Source: Edaphochlamys debaryana
Lineage: Eukaryota > Chlorophyta > Chlorophyceae > Chlamydomonadales
Length of the DNA stretch: 64,000 nucleotides
Assembly: GCA_016858145.1 (NCBI GenBank)
Contig: JAEHOE010000018.1
Location: 62,001-126,000, forward strand
Direction: 5' to 3'
Shown: positions 23,046 through 33,421 of the stretch, in pieces
Numbering within the stretch: the first letter of the stretch is position 1
Layout: every line of letters starts with the position of its first letter
The notes under the pieces: generated by a model
Seen by the model: the letters and a program-made list of their open reading frames with translations, nothing else
What the model was told of the DNA's origin: nothing
Databases searched by the model: none
Program-made: the position numbers and the translations under genes

Positions 23046-23428
23046 GCAAGGGGCCATGTACGGATTGGCTTGCGATGTCGACGGGACTGCTGACAGGGGA
23101 GGAGGGGGGCTGCCGTAGGGGGTGGACGCTGGGGCGTTCGCGGAGCTCTTATGGGGTTTAGCGTCCCGAACTGGGCTGGGACTATCGTCGCTCGTGCACG
23201 AAGGGTATGTGTGCAATAGCTGTTACACTAGCAGGGTGTATCTTCATTCAGGGGCTTGACGGCAAAGAGGGAGAGGGGTGCAGAGCAAGGAGTTGAGAGG
23301 GGCAAGACAGACGCATGGGTGACCTTGAAGCGAACACGCATAACGCCGGGGGCTATGGGGCAGGCCACTAGGTGGCGGAAAGGCCACAACATATGGCTAT
23401 TGTCTGGAGCCAAACATCCGGCAAGTCC

Positions 23429-23433
23429 TGTAA
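23429..23433 (+). promoter_or_regulatory. TGTAA polyadenylation signal of the hydrolase gene
   Basis: TGTAA about 380 nt after the hydrolase stop. It is repeated in the second duplication copy at 24736-24740. Confidence 0.5.
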
Positions 23434-23944
23434 GGTTCATGAACTTGGAGGCCTTAGTCACACAGAGTCAGACCTCCTGGACGCTCCGTGTTACCAGGTG
23501 TTACTCAAGCCCCATTCAGCGAGCAAGTGTAGGAACCTGCCGGGGGCTCTGACCCCGGCACGGCGTGCTCGTAAATGGAGCCGCATGACCAGGTGCAGGA
23601 CAGGGCAGTACGGTGATGAGTGGGGCATGAACTCGGCTTGAACCTGGCCTTACCCTGTAGTCACTTGTCCTAGTGTAAGCGCAGCGTCCTTCCTATAACG
23701 TGCCACAGTAGACAAGCAGGTAGCACGCCGAGCAACATCCCGCGACGCAGCCGACACAGCGACAGCAGCAGCGACCAATTGCTAGAGCATTGGAGTAAAC
23801 AGGTGTGTCCCGAGAGCACCAAGGATGCTATATCCATGGTCAGTTGCGCCCGGGTTTAGCACTTCCCGGCCAGCTTACATGTGCATCGCCGGGCGTGCCG
23901 CATCCCCCGCCCAACCCAGGATTCAAGCCAAGGCATCCTCTATA

Positions 23945-24346
23945 ATGCCGCAATTTGTAGGCGTCTACGGCTCTGCAGCCGGGGGCGCAAGAGGCCGGCC
24001 CCTAGGGAATCGCAGGGACGGCCTTGCCATCATCGACCGCGGCGGCGTCTCGGTCTCGGTCTCGGACAGCACCCTGCAGAACCTTGTGGGCACGCGGCAG
24101 TCGCCTCTCGCGGGCCGCGGCAAAACCTCACAGCCCCACGCTTGGGCGCACAACGTATCGCCCACGCCGCACCGGCTTGACGCGTCCCGTGCTTTCACAC
24201 ATCCTCAACTCTCGTTCCTCCCCTGCCCGCGCCGCTCCCGCCGCCCTCAGATCCTGGAGCAGTGGGTGCACCACCTGACGGGCGAGGCGGCGCCGCAGGG
24301 GGAGGTGGCGGCGGTGCCGTCGGCCGTGCGCGTGGCCGCGCCCTGA
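23945..24346 (+). pseudogene. Chimeric ORF: truncated neighbour 5' end joined to hydrolase last exon
   Basis: The frame opens with MPQFVGVYGSAAG, the same start as the gene at 25279. It runs through SDSTLQNLVGTRQSPLAGRG, then crosses the duplication breakpoint near 24180 into intron-derived sequence and the hydrolase last exon (ILEQWVHHLTGEAAP), ending at that exon's own stop at 24346. The whole stretch is open without splicing; it is open upstream to 23825. The product would be 133 aa from this ATG. It has a copy of the neighbour's promoter region upstream and of the hydrolase polyadenylation region downstream, so it may be transcribed. It could also be a neutral by-product of the duplication. 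Neither parent's functional domain is present in full. Confidence 0.6.
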
Positions 24347-25278
24347 GCAAGGGGCATGTACGGATTGGCTTGCGATGTCGACTGGAATGCTGACAGGGGA
24401 TGAGGGGGCTGCCGTAGGGGGTGAACGCTGGGGCGTTCGCGGAGCTCTGATGGGGTTCAGCACCCCGTACTGGGCTGGTATGTGAGCCGTTCATGCACGA
24501 AGGGTATGTGTGTAGCCGTTACACGAGCAGGGTGTATCTTCTTTGAGGGGTGCGAAGGCAAAGAGGGAGAGGGGTGCAGGGCAAGGAGTCACAGGGGCAA
24601 GACAGACGCATGACCTTGAAGCGAACACGCATAACGCCGGGGCAGTAACGGGGATGAGCGAGGCCACGGATGGCAGGCAGGAAGGCTGCACACATGTCAT
24701 GTAGGGCCGGGTCGTGGCCGCCATCCAGTCAGTCCTGTAAGGGTGGACTTGGAGGCCTTAGTCACAAGCAGTCAGACTTTCTGGTCCCGACTTCAGGCTC
24801 TCATGTCTCCCCCCTGAACCTCTTGCCAGACTTGAGAGCGAGTAAGTGTAGGAACCTGCCGGAGGCTCGGCCCCCGGCGGGGCGTGCTCGCAACCGGAGC
24901 CGCATGACCGGGTGCAGTACAGGGCAGTACAGTGATGATTAGGGCGCCGGTAAGGTCATGAACTCGGCTTGAACCTGGCCTTATCCTGTAGTCACTTGTC
25001 CCGCTGCAAAGGAGTTCTCCTTCCGTTAGAGCACCGCAGTAGTACAAGCCTCGCAGAAGCAGCACGACCGAGGCAACATCCCGCGATTCAGCAGCAGCGG
25101 CGAGCAAGCGACCTACGGCTAGAGCATTTGAGCGGTCAGGTGTGTCCTGAGAGCCCCAAGGCTATTTCCGTGGTCAGTTGCGCCCGGTTTTAGCACTGGC
25201 CGGCCGGCTTACATGTGCATCGCCCGGCGTGCCGCATCCCCCGCCCAACCCAGGATTCAAGCCAAGGCATCCTCTACA

Positions 25279-26650
25279 ATGCCGCAATTTGTAGGCGTCT
25301 ACGGCTCTGCGGCCGGGGCAGCAAGAGGCCGACCCCTTGGGAATCGCAGGGAAGGCCATGCCATGGACCGCAGCGGCGCCTCGGTCTCGGACAGCACCCT
25401 GCAGAACCTCGTGGGCACGCGGCAGTCGCCTCTCGCGGGCCGCGGCAACACCTCACAGCCCCACGCATCGCCCCTGTCGCCCACGCCGCACAGCCCCGCT
25501 GACGGCCACGGCGCGCTTCTCACCCGGCTCCACGCTGCCAACGGCTCGCCCTTGGCTCCCAGCGCCCTGGACCTTGGGCCGCTGGGGTCGTCCATCTACG
25601 CCCGAGAGTCAACGTCCGACAACATCGTCCCCAAGTTCCTTCGGGACAGCCTCGCAGCGCCGCCGACGCCTCCCCACACCACCGCCTTCTCACACCTCCC
25701 CTGGCCAGCCAGCCCCTCCGGCGGCCCGCCGACGACAAGCCCCGCGCTCCCGCCCCTCCGAGACGGCGCGCTCAGCAGCCCCCCTGCCTCGCCCCACTCG
25801 CCCTCATCCCCGTACGCCTCCGCCCAATACCATCACCAAGGGGTGCCCGCGGCTGCGGCGCACCGCCGCTGCATAGACGTGGCGGCCGGGCGGGCGGCCT
25901 CGCGCCCCTTCTCCAGCACAGGCAGGGCCGGGCACCTGAGCGCCGGACTGCACAGGCCCCAGCCGGAACACGGCGTCGAGGCCGGTGGGGCCAGCCGACT
26001 GCGCGGCTGGCTGGAGGATTCCCTGACGCCCCACGTCGACTGGCGGCAGGGGCAGCCCACGGACACGTGGCCCCCGCGCCGGCGGCTGGCGACCTGGCAG
26101 CACCACGCTGCAAGCTGCGGCGGCGAGGGCAGTGGCGGCAGCGGCAGCGGCAGCCGTGGCAGCAGCGGCGCGGGCTGCTTCCCCGAGCGCAGGGCCAACT
26201 CCTCGCCTGCCAGGCTGAGGGCTCCGCCGGCGGACGCCTGCATGCCACAGGGCCTTCAGCCTATGGTGAGTGAGCGGCAGGTGGCGGCTCCCGGGGCGCC
26301 AAGCTGGCTGCTTCCACCAGCTAACGACGACGGGAGCCCAAGCTTGTTACCGTAGGGTTGCTGACGCCCGTTTGCCATGTTTTGCCCCGCTACCTTTCCC
26401 TTTGCAAGGAGCTGGTAGTGAGGGAGCCCGCGTGAGGGTCCGCGTGCCTGGAGCGTCAAAGGTGGGGCAGGGGGTTGCACCCGTTTGGACTTGCCCCCCT
26501 GTCGGTGGCCCACCCGGATCAATCAGTGCCCCTTCCACACCGTACCCCCTTCCCCCGTCCCGCCTCTCGCCCAGTCTGCAGGGTGCAGCGCTTCAGGCCG
26601 TCATCAATGGAGCCCACCTGGAGATCGAGGGCGCAACGCGCGGGACGTGA
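25279..26650 (+). CDS. Protein of unknown function, Pro/Ser-rich, intact copy
   Basis: Not recognised. Exon 1 is 25279-26265 and a GTGAGT donor leads to exon 2 at 26582-26650, in phase, giving 351 aa. The same frame is open upstream to an ATG at 25213, which would add 22 residues. The start at 25279 is preferred because the corresponding ATG is conserved in the duplicated copy at 23945. The sequence is rich in Pro, Ser, Ala and Gly. Short non-repetitive blocks include MPQFVGVYGSAAG, SIYARESTSDNIVPKFLRD and LRGWLEDSLTPHVDW. No transmembrane segment or signal peptide is evident. The 5' third is duplicated in the tandem repeat to the left. A TGTAA at 26959 is a plausible polyadenylation signal. 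Confidence 0.6.
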
Positions 26651-26958
26651 CATGGCCTTTGACCCCGAGCCGGGCTGCTGACCATAGGGGTCCAAGGAAG
26701 GAAGGAGATGAGCGTGGGCCGAATGGGGGCCATACAACGTGTACGGTCTGAGGTACCAGCTGATCAGCAGGGTCCAGGGCTTTGACACTTGAGGGTAACG
26801 ATGCGCTGGAGAAGCGCGACGGGTCTAGAGCGAAGAGGGACCGGTGTAGAGGGCAGTGGTCAGGTAAAGCTCCAGGGATGGTTGAGTGGATACGGGTCTC
26901 ACAGGTGTGGCTCCCGAAGGACTGGCACTCGCCAAGGGGCGGTGTGGATGTGGGGCCA

Positions 26959-26963
26959 TGTAA
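26959..26963 (+). promoter_or_regulatory. TGTAA polyadenylation signal
   Basis: TGTAA about 310 nt after the stop of the unknown Pro/Ser-rich gene. Confidence 0.45.
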
Positions 26964-27403
26964 CGCATAACTGAGGCTTTGGGACATTTAGATAGGGGGG
27001 CGAAGAGGGTCTAGGGAGCGACAACGGGGCCTTGCGGCCGCGCTTCCGAGAGCAACTGTCGTGATGCGGGCCTAGCAGCCGTCAGAACGCGTCAGTCACT
27101 TCCCTGTGTTCGGGCATGTGGAGACCGGCGCTTGGGGATGAATATGTGATGTGGGAAAGGGGCCGGGGGGGGAGGAGGACGGGAAGGGGAAGGAGGCCCC
27201 GCCCCTGCCACGCCACCCTTGCCGCCCTAGCCTGCCGCGCCGGTGGCGTGGCGCCGTCCAAACCCAATGACAGCCAAACCCTTCCCCGCCCCCTTCGCCC
27301 AAACGCGCGCATTCTCGTTGCACACCGCACACCGCACTGCCTTGGCCATACTTGGACCTCACCTCGTCTTCTCACCAAACGCTTGCAACTTGTGCGCACC
27401 ACG

Positions 27404-29486
27404 ATGACTCGAGCCGGCCAGGCGCTACGAGCATGCCGGTTACTGCGACCAGCCCTAGGCTCAGGAGCTCCTGCAGTGCAACAAGCTGCGGGGCTTGCCG
27501 CTGCCGTGGCGAGCTGCCAGCCCTCAACATCGGGCTCGCAGGACGCATACAGCTCTCTAGCACAGTTCGCGCTGGACCACAGGCTTCAGCGGCGATGCTT
27601 CAGCGCGCCTGTCGTAAGTATGCGGGGTCAGGTCGCGGCCGGTGGCCGATTCTTCACAACCATCACGGTCGGCGTGCGGCCGCTGCCCACTGCAGAGCCC
27701 CAGCCAGTCTGAGCGGATACGCGAGGTGACAGAGGCACTCAGCACGCCACCTCTCAGCCTGTACTTTGACCGCGGGGAGATTCCCATCCCCCCCGACCTG
27801 GACAACCCGCTGGGGCGCGCGATGATAAAAATCATGGGCTTCGAGAGCAAGCGGAGCAAGCTGCTGCACGGTGGGGTATGGGTAGAGCTGCGGGGGTGGG
27901 CGGGGCAAGGGGCGAAGGCCCTAAGGGTAAGGGGGTCTCAAGCCATGTGAACCGCTCGTGGCGGGCCTGACATCTCCCGCTCTTTCCGTCCACACCGCCA
28001 GGCGCACAGCGGCTATACGGAGCAGTGACGGAGCACGTTGACTCCGGGACGCTACAGAAAGGTAGGCCTTAGGGGTACCAAACCCACGGGGCCGGCCTGC
28101 CGTCCTTCTCTTGCCACCCCCGGCAGGGTGGCTCCCGAACCCCACTCCATCCGACCCCCTCTCACGCACCCCACCCCTCCCCCTGCCCGCAGCCTTCCAG
28201 ACGGGATCCATGTTCTGGTCCAGCTACGTGCTGCTGTCCCTGCACGTGTGGATGGTGGTGCGCCGCCTGCTGCACGTGCAGCACCCAGACGTGCGCTTCT
28301 TCCGCCAGGTGAGCCCCCTCCGTGGGCCCCCGTCGGCTTAGCCGCTGACAGGGGCCGTGAGCGCTGCGGAGCGTGCTGGCGTGCACGGTCGCTGCATTGT
28401 CGACCTCTGCAAAATTAACGGGGCAAGCGAGGTATGGCCTCAACCTCTTCGGGGCACAGGTCCGGGTGATACGTGGTCCGGGTGTCCGTCACCACCGCTA
28501 ACCTCCTCCCCCTGCCCCACCCACCCGCAGCGCTTCTACAACCAGTTCCAGCAGGACGTGGAGTACCGGGTGTACGCGGCGGGGGTGCAGGTGGGGCCGG
28601 GCCGGGTGCGTGGGTTTCAGTGGCGGAAGAGCCGCCTGCTGCCGCCGCGTCGGGAGAGCACCTTGGGGCCAAGGGGGTTTTGACGGGACGTAACAGGGGC
28701 TTGCGACAGGGTGTCAGGCTGTGTTACCGCGGCTCGGCCCTGTACTGACCTGTCCTGGCCCCTGCCTGCCCAGGTGGGGGTGAGCAAGTGGCTCAAGCGT
28801 CTCGAGGAGCACTTCTACGAAACCGCCTACGAGTTCGACGACGTGAGGCGGCGGGCGTGGTGGATGGGGTGGGGATTGGGCCATGCTGGGGCTCGTGGTA
28901 TCCGCAGTCCGGGCAATGCGGATTGTCAGGCATTCAGGGCCGCCCAACATTTAGCACCACTCGTTCAGCGAGGGCCGCCCCGCGTCCCGGACCCACCCCT
29001 GCCGCCCTTCATCGTCCGGGTAGTCTTCCCGGTCCCCCTCACCCGCCCCAACCCCGTGCCCCCGCCTCCACCCCCGCCCGCAGGTGCTGACCCCCGGCTC
29101 CGGCAAGCAGCTGGCGGACGTGATGCTGCGCAAGTACTTTGGAGGCAACGAGGCGCAGAGGTGAGCCGCGAAGGCGAGGGCTCGCAAATCTCAGGCTGCT
29201 CCTCCCTGTGGTCACACTGATTGAGTATCACCCGATCCCTCCCCACAGGCCCAACGCGGAGCTGCTGGCGCGCTACACGATGCGCGAGCTGCAGTGCCTG
29301 GCCATCACGCCCGAGGAGGCGGTGCTGGCGGGGCAGGTGCGGTTCAGCGGGGAGCTGGCGGAGGCAGTGGCGCGGGCCGGGGTAACGTCGCCGACGGAAG
29401 AGGCGGGGCCGGGCGCGGGGGCGCAGGCGGGGCCGGGCGGAGCCATGGCGGGGGCGGAGGCGGGGCTGGCGGGGGGCAAGAGCTGA
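27404..29486 (+). CDS. UQCC1: Ubiquinol-cytochrome c chaperone (UQCC1/CBP3 family)
   Basis: Mitochondrial factor that binds newly made cytochrome b and promotes assembly of respiratory complex III. Eight exons in phase (27404-27613, 27696-27870, 28002-28061, 28193-28308, 28531-28590, 28774-28842, 29084-29160, 29249-29486) give 334 aa. The Arg/Ala-rich N-terminus MTRAGQALRACRLLRPALG suits a mitochondrial presequence. The chaperone domain includes AQRLYGAVTEHVD, FQTGSMFWSSYVLLSLHVW, VRRLLHVQHPDVRFFRQ and RFYNQFQQDVEYRVYAAGV. It continues with VGVSKWLKRLEEHFYETAYE and a final Leu-rich segment ARYTMRELQCLAI. The last about 50 residues are a Gly/Ala-rich tail with no family counterpart that I recognise. 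A TGTAA lies at 29721. Confidence 0.88.
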
Positions 29487-29720
29487 GAAAGTGGGCATGG
29501 GGAGGGGCGGCTGGGTTGATACGGGGCTGGAGGTGGCAAAGTGGGTGGTGGCGAGGGCTGACAGCGAGCGGCGTGGGTTGCTGTGCTGCGAGCCCAGCAG
29601 GCAGTGTATGTACATTCAGTAGTAGGGTTGACGGCGGGAGCGAGTGATGTCACGGGGCCATTGGTAGCGTACCCGTCATGGTATGGCTGTGTAGTTGGCG
29701 CCCTGTCGGAAGCACTCGCG

Positions 29721-29725
29721 TGTAA
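29721..29725 (+). promoter_or_regulatory. TGTAA polyadenylation signal
   Basis: TGTAA 235 nt after the UQCC1 stop codon. Confidence 0.5.
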
Positions 29726-31400
29726 TGGGCAGTCACGTGGCACCGCCCCCCGCAGCCAGGGCAAGTCCAGCTCATCTCACATCTGGATCGCGAGGCCTCT
29801 CCCTCTCGGCTCGTCCAGAACTAACCGAACGCCGAAGCACCCCTCCGGACGCACGTTGCATTGATCCCTCCGGACGTGCACTTTGCTGGCCTTGCTTTTT
29901 GCGTAACCTCGTCCCCGTTTCTCAGTACCCCACTGGACGTGCATCCATGGTGACTACGAGGCGTTAATGCACGCCTTCGCCCCCAGATAGCGTCACAGGA
30001 GTTGATATCAGTTCTGAGAGTCTGAACATGTATCAGACGTGCAAACACGGCGCCCTGATAGTCACGTGGCTGCGACGGTCCACGCGGAGAGGACGAGGCG
30101 ACAGGGCCCGCCAGCTTCAAAGGTGGACATCCTCTCACCACCCGAATGGCGGCTGGGGTGCCAGCACGCCAGAAGGCGCCGCGCCGGGGACTGCGGGGAG
30201 CCGGGAGGCCTGCCGCGAGTGCCGCCCGCGCAGGTCATGCACCTGGCCTTGGCCGTTGCGATTGGGGTGTGGCGCGCAATCCACCGGCGTGTCGGACGGA
30301 GAAGGCCCCCAGGCTCCTGAGGTCAACGCACTAGCAGGGCGCGTCCGTCTGTTACTGACTCGGGCAGCGGCAGCCTCCGTAAGGCCCTGGCCGGCTGCGC
30401 ATGCTTCCTCCCCACAGGACGCGCAAGCCAAGGCCCTGGTAGCAGCGCTCAGTGTCCCGAGGGCCGCACTGCTGTTGCTGGTTGAGGGCGGCTGCGACCT
30501 CCGGACGGCAGAGGTCCAGAGGCCCTGCTGATCCCCACGCGCTTGCCTGGTGCAGACTCGGGGCGGTTTGAGGGGCTGCCGCCTCCTGACGGCCCTCGTG
30601 GAACGGCTGCTCCTGGCTCCTCCCCTGAGGGCGTAGCAACAAGGCCATCTAGCACTACACGGAGCGGTACGCGCGGAAGATGTAGTCGGTAATGCGGCTG
30701 ATAGCGGCTATGCCCGCCTCCCCTGAGGGCGTGAACGCCCTCAGACCGCCAAGACCTTCGAAGAAGATATCTGCAATTACGCATACCGGGATTTAACATG
30801 CAAAGGCACCAGCGCCGACCAGACCACCCGTCGCCCGCACAACGCCATGCCATCGCCGTAATCCCTTTCGTGAACGCCTCCCAGACCAAGCTACGTAGCA
30901 GGCCCCTTGCAGCGAGTCTTCTGCCGGGCCCATCCCCACAGAAGCCCAATCGTACCCCCTCCTCCTACGGAACAGCCCGCGGCGCGCCCTTGCGGGGCTA
31001 GCTGGAAGGGGCGTAAAGCAAAATCCCCCAACCACAAGCCCCAGCTCCGCCGCTTCAGCATGCTCCCAAGCCCGCGCTCCCTCATCACGAGCGCCCCAAT
31101 GCCACCAAACCCCACTGGCAGCGGCGCAGCTGGGGGTCGGCAGCACCCTCCGACCGCCCTAGACCCGCGCGCACACCGCCCCAAACCGCTTCCTCCCGAC
31201 GGCCGCTAGGGCCAGGCCCCGTAAGGCATCCACAGCCCACAGACCGACGGGTCGACCTCCGAGCAGCCCAGCGCTCAACCATGCATCCTCCGCGCCCGCC
31301 TGCTCCCGAAGCCGCAGCGCCAAGACGCTATCGTCCGCATCCAACGCCTTCGCAGACTTCCGGCCTCCTCAGTTGTGCAGAGGCCCTCCACGCGAGGCGC
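29726..31400. other. Spacer between convergent UQCC1 and PRPL18 genes
   Basis: No gene is recognised. The longest open frames (for example 30028-30531 +) show no domain and no matching splice pattern. A 16-base direct repeat CCTCCCCTGAGGGCGT occurs near 30618 and 30717; the second copy runs into the palindrome GAGGGCGTGAACGCCCTC. Confidence 0.45.
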
Positions 31401-33123
31401 TTAGAAGACCAGGCCACCGGCGCGGGCAGCGTCAGCCACGGCCTGCGGGGAGCGAAGCCGAGGGGTTATTTCCATAACGAGTGCAGTCAAGCCTTCCACT
31501 GGGCACTGTCCCTTCGTGACCCCGGTGAAATGGCTCAGGCAGGAGCAGTAGCAACCGCTACACGGATCCGTGACTCCGTGCTCGCCCGCGTAACCCACCT
31601 TGATGCGGCCGTGGTACTTGAAGCCGCCGCGGTCGAAGCACACCTTCTCGATGTTCTTCTCCTTGCACACCTCAGCGATCTTCTTGCCCACGGCCTCGGC
31701 GGAGGTCTGGGAGGAAGGAAGGCGCGGGCGCAGGAGGCGGAGGGATTGAGAGAGGGTGCGCGTGCTGGGGAGAAGCCGAGGCGAGAACGCCGGCCGGACG
31801 AGAGGTCATGGCATGCGCACAGGCTGAGCCGGATTGATGAGCTGTGCCTTGTTGCTGTCCCGTCCCGTCCCGCTGCGAAGAGTCCCAGTACCCGGAGACG
31901 CCGGTCTAGCCAGCTACAGTCAAGCAGGCTGGGCTGGCGGTGGCTGCGCATGGCGGTTGGCCCTCTCCAGTGGACCAAGAGGAGGCTCCCTAGGACGCCG
32001 CCTGCGTTCGGCTGTGACACAACTGCAGCTGTCACGCGCTGAGCTCCCTCCCGCCCGAAGCGCCACGACTGGCGTCTGTACAGTACACACTGGCGGCGGC
32101 CTCCAGCCTGCCGGCCCCTTGGGCCATCCTGATCGTGCATGCTCCAGCTCCAAGCTCCGAGCGTGGATGCTAAATGCTTCGAAGCACAGCGGCTTCGAGC
32201 CAGTTCCGCGCGCAGGGACCGCTGACAGCTCTGGTGCCGGCGCCAGCTGGCATGGAAGCGGGTCCGCCTCGAGCGAGGGCTCAGCACACCCTCCTCCCCG
32301 CTGGCCCCCGACCCTGATGCCCCCTCATCGCCACGGGCCGTCCCTGCAATACCCACCACGTTAGCGCCCGAGCCCCCGAGAGCCTCCTTCAAGTCCTTCG
32401 ACACAGAGCTGGCAGCGGCCAGGGTGTGGCCCTTGGAGTCGTCGATGACCTGCGCCAGCACCCAGCCACCAAAGCACCGGTCAGGCCACGCGGCTTTGCC
32501 AATGTATATCTTTGTATTTCTGGGCAAGCCGTGCGGCTGATCCAGAGGAGAGGAGCGCACCTGCACGTAGATGTGCTCGTTGGACTTGTAGACGGCCATG
32601 CGAGGGCGCTCAGTGGTGCCGCTCAGCTGCAACACAGCAAACCAGGCAAGCGGTTTCAACGGCGGTGTCTGGGCGCAGCTAGCTGCGACAGGGCGCCTCG
32701 CCCTGGCAATGCGGGCCACAAGTTGCGGGTCCGCAAGAGGAGCGGCGACCAAGCCCGCTCAGCCCAGATGCCGCCTTGCGAAGCTGAGCTCGCACCTTCT
32801 TCCGAAGGCGCTTGTGGCGGGCTTGCGTGGCGGCCTTCCTGTTGTCGCTCGCGGCAGCCACCACCACCGGCGCGAACACGCGGCTCACTGCATCCAGTCG
32901 CAAGGAGGCCACACGATCAGAGGATAGCCCGTAGCTGTAATTGGGCACGCCAGAGAGGCAACAGGGCCGCCCTGGTCGCCGAGCCCCACGCCGCAAGTCG
33001 GCCAGCCAGCCCAGCCTCCACGCCCTCGCACGGAGCTCTCCCAACTATAGTTGCTGCTTATCTACCTGGCCGGGTGGGGGCCATGGGGGCCGTGGTGGCC
33101 CGGAGACGGCAAGCGGTCTGCAT
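31401..33123 (-). CDS. PRPL18: Plastid 50S ribosomal protein L18 (uL18c), nuclear-encoded
   Basis: Binds 5S rRNA in the central protuberance of the chloroplast large ribosomal subunit. Six exons on the minus strand, all in phase: 33123-33066, 32887-32796, 32626-32561, 32449-32357, 31706-31599 and 31442-31401, giving 152 aa. The first exon encodes a short basic transit peptide ([19 protein letters not shown]). The mature part shows the bacterial-type uL18 blocks [59 protein letters not shown] and the C-terminus [11 protein letters not shown]. The start is inferred from phase and composition and is the least certain part. The gene faces the aminotransferase gene head to head across about 300 bp. 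Confidence 0.92.
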
Positions 33124-33421
33124 GGTTCCTAGGCTTGGTGATAGGCCAAGGGGGGAGATGAGACTGTGCTGCTACGGAGCCCTAACGTAGCGTCTGAGAG
33201 TGTACACGGCTGAAACACAGGCGGTGAGTCGCGGGATTGCGAGGTCCGCGCATGAGGTCAGGTCGCTCCATCAGCTTGCACACGGGCCCCTGCCTACCAG
33301 ATCACCTGTACACGACTGCTACAGCACTTACCAACTCGGCGCCCTTGGAGCGTGCACGCGGGTGACCTGTGGCCATCGAGGTCCCGGCAAACCCTTCGGT
33401 CTCGCGCGCTCGGCAGCGGGC
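33124..33421. promoter_or_regulatory. Shared divergent promoter region, PRPL18 and aminotransferase
   Basis: Only 298 bp separate the two divergent start codons, so both promoters and 5' UTRs must share it. No TATA box or other named motif was identified. Confidence 0.55.

Larger units (their letters stand above)
22890..25500 (+). repeat. Tandem duplication of about 1.3 kb spanning two gene ends
   Basis: Copy 1 is about 22890-24180 and copy 2 about 24185-25500. Each copy runs from the last hydrolase exon (22950-23045 and 24250-24346; about 98 percent identical over the exon), through its 3' UTR with TGTAA (23429 and 24736) and the intergenic region, into the 5' end of the next gene (ATG at 23945 and 25279). 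The order is therefore complete hydrolase, truncated next gene, orphan hydrolase last exon, complete next gene. Confidence 0.92.
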
